Source of the DNA: a virus
IMG/VR virus record: IMGVR_UViG_3300027976_000160
Coordinates: 1 to 28,379 of that record
Direction: 5' to 3' (one strand)
DNA: 28,379 nucleotides
In this document: in pieces, positions 16,831 to 23,414 of the stretch
Numbering within the stretch: the stretch's first letter is position 1
Layout of the letters: every line of letters begins with the position of its first letter
The notes under the pieces: generated by a model
Database searches by the model: none
What the model was told of the DNA's origin: nothing
Seen by the model: the letters and a program-made list of their open reading frames with translations, nothing else
Position numbers and translations under genes: made by a program

Positions 16831-16860
16831 AAAAAGGGGACATTAGTTGGTCCCCTTTTT
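16831..16860 (+). terminator. Rho-independent terminator after the peptidase gene
   Basis: AAAAAGGGGAC, an 8-base loop ATTAGTTG, and GTCCCCTTTTT form an 11-pair stem beginning 2 bases after the stop codon. The A and T tracts on both sides make it usable in both directions. Confidence 0.9.
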
Positions 16861-16865
16861 GATTT

Positions 16866-16925
16866 TTAAATACCTTGGTCTGGATACCAATCGTAATTGT
16901 CGTCGTACTCATTTGGGTCTTCCAT
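16866..16925 (-). CDS. Possible 19-residue micro-ORF
   Basis: ATG at 16925 opens MEDPNEYDDNYDWYPDQGI, an acidic, aromatic peptide ending just before the bidirectional terminator. It lies downstream of the tail tube gene on the same strand. There is no independent evidence of expression, and a frame of this length can easily occur by chance. Confidence 0.25.
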   Translation of the reverse strand: MEDPNEYDDNYDWYPDQGI

Positions 16926-16950
16926 TTTCTATTGGTTTTATTAATAAGTA

Positions 16951-17019
16951 TCACAACAAAATGGTTAGTTGTTCCTTAACCCATTCGGGTCTTTCACATG
17001 TTTCACATTTGTATTGCAT
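16951..17019 (-). CDS. Possible 22-residue CxxC micro-ORF
   Basis: ATG at 17019 opens a 22-residue peptide starting MQYKCETCERPEWVKEQ. The CETC pair followed by a short amphipathic helix looks like half of a zinc-ribbon knuckle. It lies between the tail tube gene and the 19-residue frame on the same strand. Possibly the remnant of a small zinc-finger gene. Confidence 0.3.
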   Translation of the reverse strand: MQYKCETCERPEWVKEQLTILL

Positions 17020-17025
17020 AATTTA

Positions 17026-17059
17026 TCCCCTTTGTATATAAAACCACACATAAAGGGGA
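17026..17059 (-). terminator. Long-loop hairpin downstream of the tail tube gene
   Basis: TCCCCTTT (17026-17033) pairs with AAAGGGGA (17052-17059) over 8 bases, extended by one G-T pair, with a loop of about 16 bases. There is no T tract on the minus strand after it, so it may be an RNA 3'-end structure rather than a true terminator. The remaining bases 16861-17085 hold only the two micro-ORFs. Confidence 0.4.
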
Positions 17060-17085
17060 CAAAGTAAATATTTGATGAAGTAATT

Positions 17086-17574
17086 TTAAAATACGTGAAT
17101 TGCTCTATCAAATCTAAGTGAAGCTGTGATATCAGCGATATCCTCAGAACTATAATCAAGGTCACCAAATCCTACATTACCTAACATAGTACTTTGTAAA
17201 ATCCATTTCTCAATTACAACACCTGTTGGGTCTAAAAGTTCTAACTCAACGTCTTTTTTATAACCAGCTGCATATCCTTGTCTACCCGTTACAGATTCAG
17301 AATGTAATCTTACCCACTCCATTAAGGCTTGTGCTGCTGAAGGTCCAATAGGGTCTCTAAAAGTTACATCTATCGGGTCCCAAGTAAATCTTCCCAATAC
17401 CCATGTTGATGTGTTTAGGAACGGTATTTCCGTTTCACCCTGAGATATTGATGGTCTAGAACCTGAAGATACGAACCATTCCTGAATCCCAAGTGGGGAA
17501 GGGAATCTGAATATAAATCTATTCTTTTTCTTTGGTTCGTAAGGAATAGGCATTCGCATTAATAAATCTGACAT
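17086..17574 (-). CDS. Tail tube protein (gp19 family)
   Basis: A 162-residue protein, nearly the same length as T4 gp19 (163). Characteristic segments are an N-terminal MRMPIPYEPKKKNRFIFRFP, the strand IQEWFVSSGSRPSI, FTWDPIDVTFRDPIGPSAAQ, and the C-terminal half with KKDVELELLDPTGVVIEKW and FGDLDYSSEDIADITASLRF. Hexameric rings of this protein form the inner tube enclosed by the sheath. The gene is separated from the sheath gene by about 6.5 kb of small and accessory genes, whereas in T4 the two are adjacent. No host-type promoter was seen upstream; the AT-rich 75-base gap is shared with the divergent endonuclease gene 2. Confidence 0.9.
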   Translation of the reverse strand: MSDLLMRMPIPYEPKKKNRFIFRFPSPLGIQEWFVSSGSRPSISQGETEIPFLNTSTWVLGRFTWDPIDVTFRDPIGPSAAQALMEWVRLHSESVTGRQGYAAGYKKDVELELLDPTGVVIEKWILQSTMLGNVGFGDLDYSSEDIADITASLRFDRAIHVF

Positions 17575-17649
17575 AATTATTGTTTTTTATATATTTATTA
17601 TTATATTAGTAACTGGTCTTAACCACATTACAATTATAAATATCTAAGA

Positions 17650-19254
17650 ATGGAAAAAAAAATTAATATCCACACATTTTTTATTACTGACAATAAGTCG
17701 GGGTGGAAAACACGTGCTGATAGATTAAAAAAAAAAGAACCAAAATTATATAATGATGTTTTAGAGTTTACTAAAGGTGACCAACTAATGTACCTACCAT
17801 TTAAGGTTAGAGTGTGGCATTTCATACATAATGAACCCAACATACCAAAATGTCCACAATGTGATGTGGAATTAAAATTTAAAAGAAGTATATCAGAAGG
17901 GTATGGTAAATATTGTTCAATTAATTGTACAAACAAACACGGGGACCACGTTAATCAAGTTAGGGATAAGTGGAGGGTAAACGAAGTGGAGATATTATCT
18001 AAAATAAAAAAAACAAATCAAGAAAGGTATGGTGTAGATAACACATGGAAACGTTTAGATATGGTGGCTGATGGTTTTATTCGGAATCATGGGGTTAACC
18101 ACGTATCAAAAGTCGATGGTGTTTTAGAACGTAGAGGGGAAACAAATATTAAGTTACGTGGTTATCTAAATAACCTATCTGACCCATTAATTTTGGATAA
18201 ATCGTTTAAGGTTAGACGAGATGAATTTCTTCATAAATATGAAAATCACACTTTTATAACACACACTGGTAACACATTATCAATATTGTGTAATGTGGTT
18301 GGACACACTTATGAAATTAATAGGACACTATTTAGGTATCGTAATGGGGTTAATGTAAACCCGTGTACCAAATGTAACCCAGTAGATGATTCGGTATCAA
18401 TACAAGAAAAAGAGTTACAAGATTTTGTATTAACATTAGTTGATGAAATTAAATGTAACGATAGGGAAACAATAAAACCAAAAGAGTTAGATATTTTAAT
18501 ACATGAATATAACTTAGCTATTGAATTTAATGGGTTATTTTGGCATTCCGAAAAATTTATTCCAAGTGATTACCACATAAATAAAACAATGGATTGTGAA
18601 AGTTTGGGTATTGATTTAATTCATGTGTTTGAAGATGAGTGGGTTAATAATAAAGACATAGTTAAATCCATAATACAAAATAGGTTAGGTTTAAGTACTA
18701 ACACCATTTACGCTAGAAAAACCGTGATAAAAGAAATTAGTGGTAAGGATTATAAAAATTTTTGTAATAATAACCATATACAGGGTCATGTTAATGCTAG
18801 TGTGAAACTTGGTTTGTATTGTAGTGATGTGTTAGTGTCTGTAATGAGTTTTGGTGGGTTAAGGCGGTCATTAGGGTCACACAGTAAAAAAGGTTCGTTC
18901 GAGATGTTACGTTTCTGTAATAAATTAAACACAAACATAGTTGGAGGTGCTTCCAAACTATTCAAGTATTTTATTAAAACATATAATCCAAATGAGATAA
19001 TATCCTTTTCAGATAATAGATATTTTAATGGGGGTTTATATGAACAATTAGGTTTTAGGTATGAGAAAAAAACAACACCTAACTATTACTACATAACAGA
19101 TAAATTAAAACGTGAAAATAGATTCAAATACCGTAAAGATGTGTTAGTTAAGTGTGGGTATGATTCAAATAAGACTGAACGACAAATAATGGTGGATAGA
19201 GGTATTAATCGTATATATGACTGTGGAAATAAGAAATGGGTTTGGTTGTCTTAA
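17650..19254 (+). CDS. Homing-endonuclease-like protein 2, paralogue of the protein at 13950
   Basis: A 534-residue protein with the same layout as protein 1 but fewer DNA-binding repeats. There is a first Cys finger (CPQCDVELKF, then YCSINCTNKHG), two or three YG/HG helix units (QERYGVDNTW, IRNHGVNHV), and a second Cys pair (CTKCNP). The nuclease core is ELDILIHEYNLAIEFNGLFW with D281 and E292, followed by LIHVFEDEWVNNKDIVKSII. The C-terminal 190 residues (IQGHVNASVKLGLYCSDVLV, RFCNKLNTNIVGGASKLFKY) are highly similar to protein 1. The N-terminal parts differ, as expected if the two recognise different DNA sites. It lies divergent to the tail tube gene; an ATATTTATTA copy at 17591-17600 lies 49 bases before its ATG. 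Confidence 0.8.
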   Translation: MEKKINIHTFFITDNKSGWKTRADRLKKKEPKLYNDVLEFTKGDQLMYLPFKVRVWHFIHNEPNIPKCPQCDVELKFKRSISEGYGKYCSINCTNKHGDHVNQVRDKWRVNEVEILSKIKKTNQERYGVDNTWKRLDMVADGFIRNHGVNHVSKVDGVLERRGETNIKLRGYLNNLSDPLILDKSFKVRRDEFLHKYENHTFITHTGNTLSILCNVVGHTYEINRTLFRYRNGVNVNPCTKCNPVDDSVSIQEKELQDFVLTLVDEIKCNDRETIKPKELDILIHEYNLAIEFNGLFWHSEKFIPSDYHINKTMDCESLGIDLIHVFEDEWVNNKDIVKSIIQNRLGLSTNTIYARKTVIKEISGKDYKNFCNNNHIQGHVNASVKLGLYCSDVLVSVMSFGGLRRSLGSHSKKGSFEMLRFCNKLNTNIVGGASKLFKYFIKTYNPNEIISFSDNRYFNGGLYEQLGFRYEKKTTPNYYYITDKLKRENRFKYRKDVLVKCGYDSNKTERQIMVDRGINRIYDCGNKKWVWLS

Positions 19255-19285
19255 CACATTATTTACTTTTATTTCGTATAATTTA

Positions 19286-19317
19286 TTTGACTAATCGATT
19301 TACTATTATTATGTTTG
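19286..19317 (+). promoter_or_regulatory. Bacteroidota-type promoter for the ClpP gene
   Basis: TTTG at 19286-19289, a 20-base spacer and TATGTTTG at 19310-19317 match TTTG-N19/20-TAnnTTTG. An AAGGAG follows at 19319-19324, but it is 22 bases from the ATG at 19347, too far to act as a normal ribosome binding site. Confidence 0.7.
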
Positions 19318-19346
19318 TAAGGAGTTAATTAATTAAATAAAAATAT

Positions 19347-20036
19347 ATGAATAACGAATTTAATCATTACGCAAAAAAACATTTAGGAATCCACGATTCA
19401 ATCATCCATGGGTATCAAAGTTTAAGAGCTGAACTACCTATGGTAATTGAGGCGTCAGTAACCCCAACCATTATTGAGGAGAGAAAATTAAATGTGGTAG
19501 CTATGTCAGTTTTTGACCGATTAATGATGGATAGAATATTGTGGGTAGCTGGACCAGTCGATGACAGAATGTCAATCATCGTTCAAGCTCAGTTACTTTT
19601 CTTGTCCGACCAAGACCCTAAAAAGGCGATAACAATGCATATTGACTCACCAGGTGGTTCAGTTAAAGCTGGGTTATCAATGGTAGATAGTATGGAATTA
19701 TGTAAAGCACCTATTCAAACAATCAACACGGGGATGGCGGCATCCATGGGTTCTGTATTGTTAGGAGCTGGAACTAAGGGGATGAGAAGTTCGTTAAGAC
19801 ACTCACGAACGATGTTACACCAATCTAGTGGTGGTGTTCAGGGTAATATTCAAGATGCTGAAATCACATGGAAGGAATGGAAAAAAGTTAATAAGGAATT
19901 ATTTGTTTTATTAGGTGAGTATTCAGGTAAGTCTTGGGAAGAGGTTGCTAATGACGCTTCAAGAGATTTATGGTTAAACGCTGAGGAAGCCGTTACTTAT
20001 GGAATTATCGATGAAGTGATTAGACCAACAAAGTAA
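19347..20036 (+). CDS. ClpP-type serine protease
   Basis: A 229-residue S14-family protease. The catalytic triad is intact: S133 in GMAASMGSVL, H158 in RTMLHQSSGG and D207 in SRDLWLNAEEAV. The oxyanion/strand motif MHIDSPGGSVKAGL precedes the serine, and the C-terminus TYGIIDEVI is as in bacterial ClpP. ClpP forms barrels that cut unfolded proteins delivered by Clp ATPases; no such ATPase is in this window. Phages also use ClpP-like enzymes as prohead proteases, but this gene lies away from any visible capsid gene, on the plus strand, with a host-type promoter, which points to expression separate from late virion genes. It ends at a strong terminator shared with the convergent small gene. Confidence 0.9.
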   Translation: MNNEFNHYAKKHLGIHDSIIHGYQSLRAELPMVIEASVTPTIIEERKLNVVAMSVFDRLMMDRILWVAGPVDDRMSIIVQAQLLFLSDQDPKKAITMHIDSPGGSVKAGLSMVDSMELCKAPIQTINTGMAASMGSVLLGAGTKGMRSSLRHSRTMLHQSSGGVQGNIQDAEITWKEWKKVNKELFVLLGEYSGKSWEEVANDASRDLWLNAEEAVTYGIIDEVIRPTK

Positions 20037-20049
20037 GTGTAACAAACAC

Positions 20050-20085
20050 AAAAAATGGGAGATAATTAATTATCTCCCATTTTTT
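20050..20085. terminator. Perfectly palindromic bidirectional terminator
   Basis: A fully self-complementary stretch of 36 bases: an A tract and TGGGAGATAATT on one side, AATTATCTCCCA and a T tract on the other. It serves ClpP on the plus strand and the convergent 100-residue gene on the minus strand. Confidence 0.92.
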
Positions 20086-20103
20086 TTTATTATTTAATTT
20101 AAT

Positions 20104-20406
20104 TTAACTAACCACTGTCTCAAGGTCATATTCAACAGGACCTATTCTATAAGAGTTAAGTATTGTATCATCACTGTGACTAAAATCAACCATCACCCAC
20201 CAACCATCATCATTATCATTTATATATGGGTATCCAACAATTGTACCCGTAAGTCCAGGGGCTTGTTTATGATATTTAGAACGTTGGGCTAGTTTAACTT
20301 TGGTACCTAGGTCAGCATTTTTATTATTAACTGTTTCCTCAAATGGTGTATCAGTAATCCATTGAAAGTCATTCTCTTTTAGTATTTTTTTAATTAAATT
20401 TTTCAT
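20104..20406 (-). CDS. Small protein with LIKKILKE N-terminal tag
   Basis: A 100-residue protein of unrecognised family. The first 17 residues, MKNLIKKILKENDFQWI, form a basic amphipathic helix nearly identical to the start of the next gene (MRSLIKKILKESDFEWV). After a charged stretch, the C-terminal half (GLTGTIVGYP, then GWWVMVDFS) has the glycine and strand pattern of a small SH3-like/KOW barrel. It is the last gene of a minus-strand group and runs into the bidirectional terminator. The shared start could be a capsid-targeting propeptide cut after LKE (see findings). Fold and tag role are inferred. Confidence 0.65.
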   Translation of the reverse strand: MKNLIKKILKENDFQWITDTPFEETVNNKNADLGTKVKLAQRSKYHKQAPGLTGTIVGYPYINDNDDGWWVMVDFSHSDDTILNSYRIGPVEYDLETVVS

Positions 20407-20420
20407 AAGTGTTTTTTAAT

Positions 20421-20990
20421 TTACCATTTAGTCAAAGGTATATTGATACCCATATATCTTTTTAATTTACCATTTATCCACGCATCATAGTTATCACCAA
20501 TGTAATACCTTGCAACACCGTTTGGTCCTCTTTCAGTTTTAACAATTCCAGAATCCTTTATCGACCCAAAAAAATGTGTGTTATTACCACTTTTATTTTG
20601 TCGACCAAGAACTTGGGTGTAAAAATCTCTTTTAGTCCCACCCTCATTTTGATAAACCCAATCGATAAATTTTTTTGTTAATGTGTTTTCTCTTGGTGGG
20701 TATGTAAATTTAAAAGTCGAAGAAGAATTCTCAGGTACCCAATATGTGATATCCTCATTATATTTGTGTTTAAATTTTTCGTTCGGTTGGTGTTTGTCGG
20801 CCAATAATTTTAGAACCTCATCCTTGGTTACACCATGTCTATTCATTAATGTTTGTTTTATTGCGTATGGGTTTGATTTATCTATATCACCCAAATGGGA
20901 CATTAAAAAATCATGTCTATCAGATTTGATGGCATCTTCAACCCATTCAAAATCACTTTCTTTTAATATTTTTTTTATTAAACTTCTCAT
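20421..20990 (-). CDS. Protein with LIKKILKE tag and possible winged-helix C-terminus
   Basis: A 189-residue protein of unrecognised family. It begins MRSLIKKILKESDFEWVED. The C-terminal half, about 100-185, reads LTKKFIDWVYQNEGGTKRDF, then HFFGSIKDSGIVKTERGPNG, then RYYIGDNYDAWINGKLKRYM. This is a helix-helix-strand-turn-strand order compatible with a winged-helix DNA-binding domain. Its ATG overlaps the stop of the upstream HAD-fold gene by one base (TAATG), so it is probably translationally coupled. A gap of 14 bases separates it from the 100-residue gene, which shares its N-terminal tag. If the tag directs packaging, this could be a DNA-binding internal head protein. Confidence 0.65.
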   Translation of the reverse strand: MRSLIKKILKESDFEWVEDAIKSDRHDFLMSHLGDIDKSNPYAIKQTLMNRHGVTKDEVLKLLADKHQPNEKFKHKYNEDITYWVPENSSSTFKFTYPPRENTLTKKFIDWVYQNEGGTKRDFYTQVLGRQNKSGNNTHFFGSIKDSGIVKTERGPNGVARYYIGDNYDAWINGKLKRYMGINIPLTKW

Positions 20991-21880
20991 TAACTTCTTT
21001 GTATAACTAATTTTTTATTACCACCTTCGGATGTATCATAAACAACGAAGTGGATTTGTGGATACATGTGTCTTAGTTCATTCTGTATAAACTCTTCTGA
21101 TGCCCTAACGTTCCTAATATCATCATCAGAGAACCCAATGGAAACTTTTGAATAATACCCTTGGTCAACTAATTTTTGTACGTTACGTATCACTTTTTTA
21201 GTGAAATGTTCTATAGCAACTTTTTTAGAGTGTTCGGGGTTAGCAGCTCCACCTGATGTATCCAAACCGAACCTTTTTCCGAATTCTTCAGAGGATACAG
21301 GGTAATACTCACCAAACTCTTCCAAATACAAATCGATAATTTGGTCACTGTTTAATCTACCAGCTTTTAAACTTCGATAACCCTGAACATCTTGTGGTAT
21401 ATTTTTACGAACATTATTTACCATAATTTCTTCTTCTTCATCAGATAAGACCAAATCAATGAAAATTTTAACACCTTGTTTAAGTGCTTCAGGTTTATGA
21501 CCCCTTGCTGTATTAATAGCAAATCTATTACCATAGATTAACGATTCCTTAAATTTTTCGAAACTTGGTGCATACTTTTTATCTCTAATAGCTTCAACAG
21601 TGTCATCTAAAAATGAATTAGTTAATCGGAAGTCTTCAAAAGCAACATTTGGGTCTTCGTTTCTTAATCGATAATTCGGACTTGTTCTTATTTGTGCAAA
21701 CTCTTCTGTTGACACATCAATCGGTGACCATTTACCACCAATTTGTTTATCCATCTTTATCTTAGTTGGCATAAATAAGATATTATCATCCCAATCAAAT
21801 ATGTATGACCTATTAACAACCTCATTAAGGTGTTTTTTAATAGTTTCATATTGTGACTCTTTAATAACTAATTTTTTCAT
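20990..21880 (-). CDS. HAD-superfamily hydrolase (phosphatase-like)
   Basis: A 296-residue protein with the four HAD motifs in order: motif I DWD at D29-D31 in YIFDWDDNILF, motif II T124 in FAINTARGHKPE, motif III lysine at about 219/220 in SKKVAIEHF, and motif IV D252-D254 in IGFSDDDIRNV. HAD enzymes form an aspartyl-phosphate on the first Asp of motif I. The long inserts between motifs I and II are not recognised as a known cap. The N-terminus MKKLVIKESQYETIKKHLNE resembles the tags of neighbouring small proteins. Possible roles include nucleotide or nucleic-acid 3'-phosphatase activity as in T4 PseT, but no kinase domain is present. An ATATTTATAG box lies 14 bases before the start. Confidence 0.72.
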   Translation of the reverse strand: MKKLVIKESQYETIKKHLNEVVNRSYIFDWDDNILFMPTKIKMDKQIGGKWSPIDVSTEEFAQIRTSPNYRLRNEDPNVAFEDFRLTNSFLDDTVEAIRDKKYAPSFEKFKESLIYGNRFAINTARGHKPEALKQGVKIFIDLVLSDEEEEIMVNNVRKNIPQDVQGYRSLKAGRLNSDQIIDLYLEEFGEYYPVSSEEFGKRFGLDTSGGAANPEHSKKVAIEHFTKKVIRNVQKLVDQGYYSKVSIGFSDDDIRNVRASEEFIQNELRHMYPQIHFVVYDTSEGGNKKLVIQRS

Positions 21881-21894
21881 AAGAATTCTTTTTT

Positions 21895-21904
21895 CTATAA
21901 ATAT
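21895..21904 (-). promoter_or_regulatory. ATATTTATAG box upstream of the HAD-fold gene
   Basis: On the minus strand ATATTTATAG ends 14 bases before the ATG at 21880. It would head a three-gene group (HAD-fold, 189- and 100-residue proteins) that ends at the terminator at 20050-20085. TATTTATA is the reverse complement of the T4 late promoter word TATAAATA. Confidence 0.4.
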
Positions 21905-21924
21905 ACGAAATATATGTTTAAAAA

Positions 21925-21956
21925 TTTGTTTTATCGATAAAAAGTTACTATATTAG
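21925..21956 (+). promoter_or_regulatory. Possible Bacteroidota-type promoter for the 148-residue gene
   Basis: TTTG at 21925-21928, a 20-base spacer and TATATTAG at 21949-21956 match the consensus except for one base of the -7 element. The ATG follows at 21993. Confidence 0.5.
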
Positions 21957-21992
21957 ATGAGGTTATGTGTTAATAGTTAATAATATAAAATC

Positions 21993-22439
21993 ATGGTAGT
22001 TAGAATTAAAATAAATAAATTAACATTAGATGTTGAAATGTTTCATAAACTTTCATATAAATTGGATAGTACTTGTGAATTGTTTAACTATAATATGAAT
22101 AATCACCTAATTTTTGAGGAAGGTGATACACATGATTTTATATATGTTATTGGTGAATCCTCGATAGTGTCCGCAGTTAAAGACACTCTTGAATCTGAGG
22201 GGTACACAATATTTGATAAAAAAGATGTAACAAGTTCATTTACTAATTTAATGTTAAGTAGTGATACTGACGACTTATTATCTCAGTTTTCAATTCACGA
22301 TGACTTTGTTGATGAGTTTTCAGAACTTGTGAATAATTTTATTAATGTATATGTCACTAAAGATATGATTTTAGATAAGATTATTGAACATGGTGTGGGT
22401 AGTTTAAATGAAAAAGAATTAGGTGTATTGAAGGCATAA
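21993..22439 (+). CDS. Unrecognised 148-residue acidic protein
   Basis: The family was not recognised. The protein opens MVVRIKINKLTLDVEMFHKL, has a mixed strand/helix middle (DFIYVIGESSIVSAVKDTLE), and an acidic helical C-terminal half (LSSDTDDLLSQFSIHDDFVD, then VTKDMILDKIIEHGVGSLNE). There are no cysteine clusters, no membrane segment and no signal peptide. It is a single-gene unit on the plus strand with its own likely promoter and a strong terminator shared with the convergent 304-residue gene. Promoter type and strand group it with the peptidase and ClpP genes rather than with virion genes. Confidence 0.7.
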   Translation: MVVRIKINKLTLDVEMFHKLSYKLDSTCELFNYNMNNHLIFEEGDTHDFIYVIGESSIVSAVKDTLESEGYTIFDKKDVTSSFTNLMLSSDTDDLLSQFSIHDDFVDEFSELVNNFINVYVTKDMILDKIIEHGVGSLNEKELGVLKA

Positions 22440-22469
22440 AAAAAGGATACAATAAATTGTATCCTTTTT
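22440..22469. terminator. Bidirectional hairpin terminator
   Basis: AAAAAGGATACAAT and ATTGTATCCTTTTT form a perfect 14-pair stem with a minimal AA loop, directly after the stop of the 148-residue gene. A and T tracts on both flanks serve the convergent gene at 22488 as well. Confidence 0.92.
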
Positions 22470-22487
22470 AAATAGTTATTTTTTGTG

Positions 22488-23402
22488 TTATGAAGCCATA
22501 CCAACGTTACCACCTGAACCTTGACCACTGTATTGTGTAGAGTCAACAAAATATCCTTGTGAACCATCAGGAGCGGTTGCATTAACATCCCATGTTTGGT
22601 AAGCTGTACCAGGGTTATAACCTAAGAATATTAAAAATTTTGTTTTTTGTTCCTTACTTTTTAAAGAATTATGAACTTTTATTTTACTTGGGTTTTTCTT
22701 TGCGAATTCAATTCCTTTTTCACGAGCTTCTTCATCACTTTTAGGTTTTCTACTAAATATACCTTCTGCCATACCAGCGTTACCACCTGAACCTTGACCA
22801 CTGTATTGTGTAGAGTCAACAAAATATCCTTGTGAACCATCAGGAGCGGTTGCATTAACATCCCATGTTTGGTAAGCTGTACCAGGGTTATAACCTAAGA
22901 ATATTAAAAATTTTGTTTTTTGTTCCTTACTTTTTAGCAGATTATGAACTTTTATTTTACTTGGGTTTTTCTTTGCGAATTCAATTCCTTTTTCACGAGC
23001 TTCTTCATCACTTTTAGGTTTTCTACTAAATATACCTTCTTCTAAGTTTTCAGATACCGAACCACTTATATGTTTTTTAACATCTCTAGGTTGTGTCTTT
23101 TTTTCTTTTTTACTACCTGGGTTAACTTCACTAGCTTTTGGTGTGTTTTGTCTTTCATCTACCATGTCACCACTTACAGAACCACTTACATGTTTCTTAG
23201 CTTCAGCTGAATGTTTCTTTGCGTCATTACGACCAAAATCCTTCTTAGGTGGTGTTCCACCACTATTAGGTCTTTTTTCAACCATAACTCCACCTTCGGA
23301 ACCATTTAAGTGTTTTGTTGCTTCAGAAGCTGCAGCTTCTGTTACGAAGTTTTCAACCAACTTCTCAACTTGTTCTTTTGTTACTTTGTATCTTGTTGCC
23401 AT
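22488..23402 (-). CDS. Putative virion protein with two near-identical 91-residue repeats
   Basis: A 304-residue protein of unrecognised family. The N-terminal part has three short motifs in series: KHLNGSEGGVMVEKR, KHVSGSVSGDMVDER and KHISGSVSENLEEG. The C-terminal two thirds are two tandem units, each EGIFSRKPKSDEEAREKGIE, then IKVHN(S/L)LKSKEQKTKFLI, then NPGTAYQTWDVNATAPDGSQ and a G/S-rich tail. Each unit reads as a helix followed by strands around FLGYNPGTAYQTWDV, plausibly a small globular domain. The gene lies 12 bases after the calcium-loop gene and two genes from the sheath gene, so a virion or virion-assembly role is likely. The start MATRYKVTKEQVEKL is helix-forming like other starts in this group. 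Confidence 0.7.
   Translation of the reverse strand: MATRYKVTKEQVEKLVENFVTEAAASEATKHLNGSEGGVMVEKRPNSGGTPPKKDFGRNDAKKHSAEAKKHVSGSVSGDMVDERQNTPKASEVNPGSKKEKKTQPRDVKKHISGSVSENLEEGIFSRKPKSDEEAREKGIEFAKKNPSKIKVHNLLKSKEQKTKFLIFLGYNPGTAYQTWDVNATAPDGSQGYFVDSTQYSGQGSGGNAGMAEGIFSRKPKSDEEAREKGIEFAKKNPSKIKVHNSLKSKEQKTKFLIFLGYNPGTAYQTWDVNATAPDGSQGYFVDSTQYSGQGSGGNVGMAS
22495..23040 (-). repeat. Tandem 273-base duplication, about 98% identical
   Basis: Units 22495-22767 and 22768-23040 are the same length (91 codons) and differ at about five bases. Four differences are clustered in two adjacent codons (Ser-Leu versus Leu-Leu), and one makes Val versus Ala near the unit end. The duplication is in frame and recent. 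Confidence 0.95.
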
Positions 23403-23414
23403 TTTTTTTATGTA

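Noticed and set aside
16847-17041. 64-codon plus-strand frame
   Set aside because: It starts within the terminator hairpin, shows no motif, and overlaps more convincing minus-strand signals.
19319-19324. AAGGAG as the Shine-Dalgarno sequence of the ClpP gene
   Set aside because: It is 22 bases from the start codon, and no other gene in the window has such a site; it lies just after the -7 promoter element.
22295-22588. 97-codon minus-strand frame overlapping the terminator and the 148-residue gene
   Set aside because: It runs through a perfect bidirectional terminator and is out of frame with both real genes.
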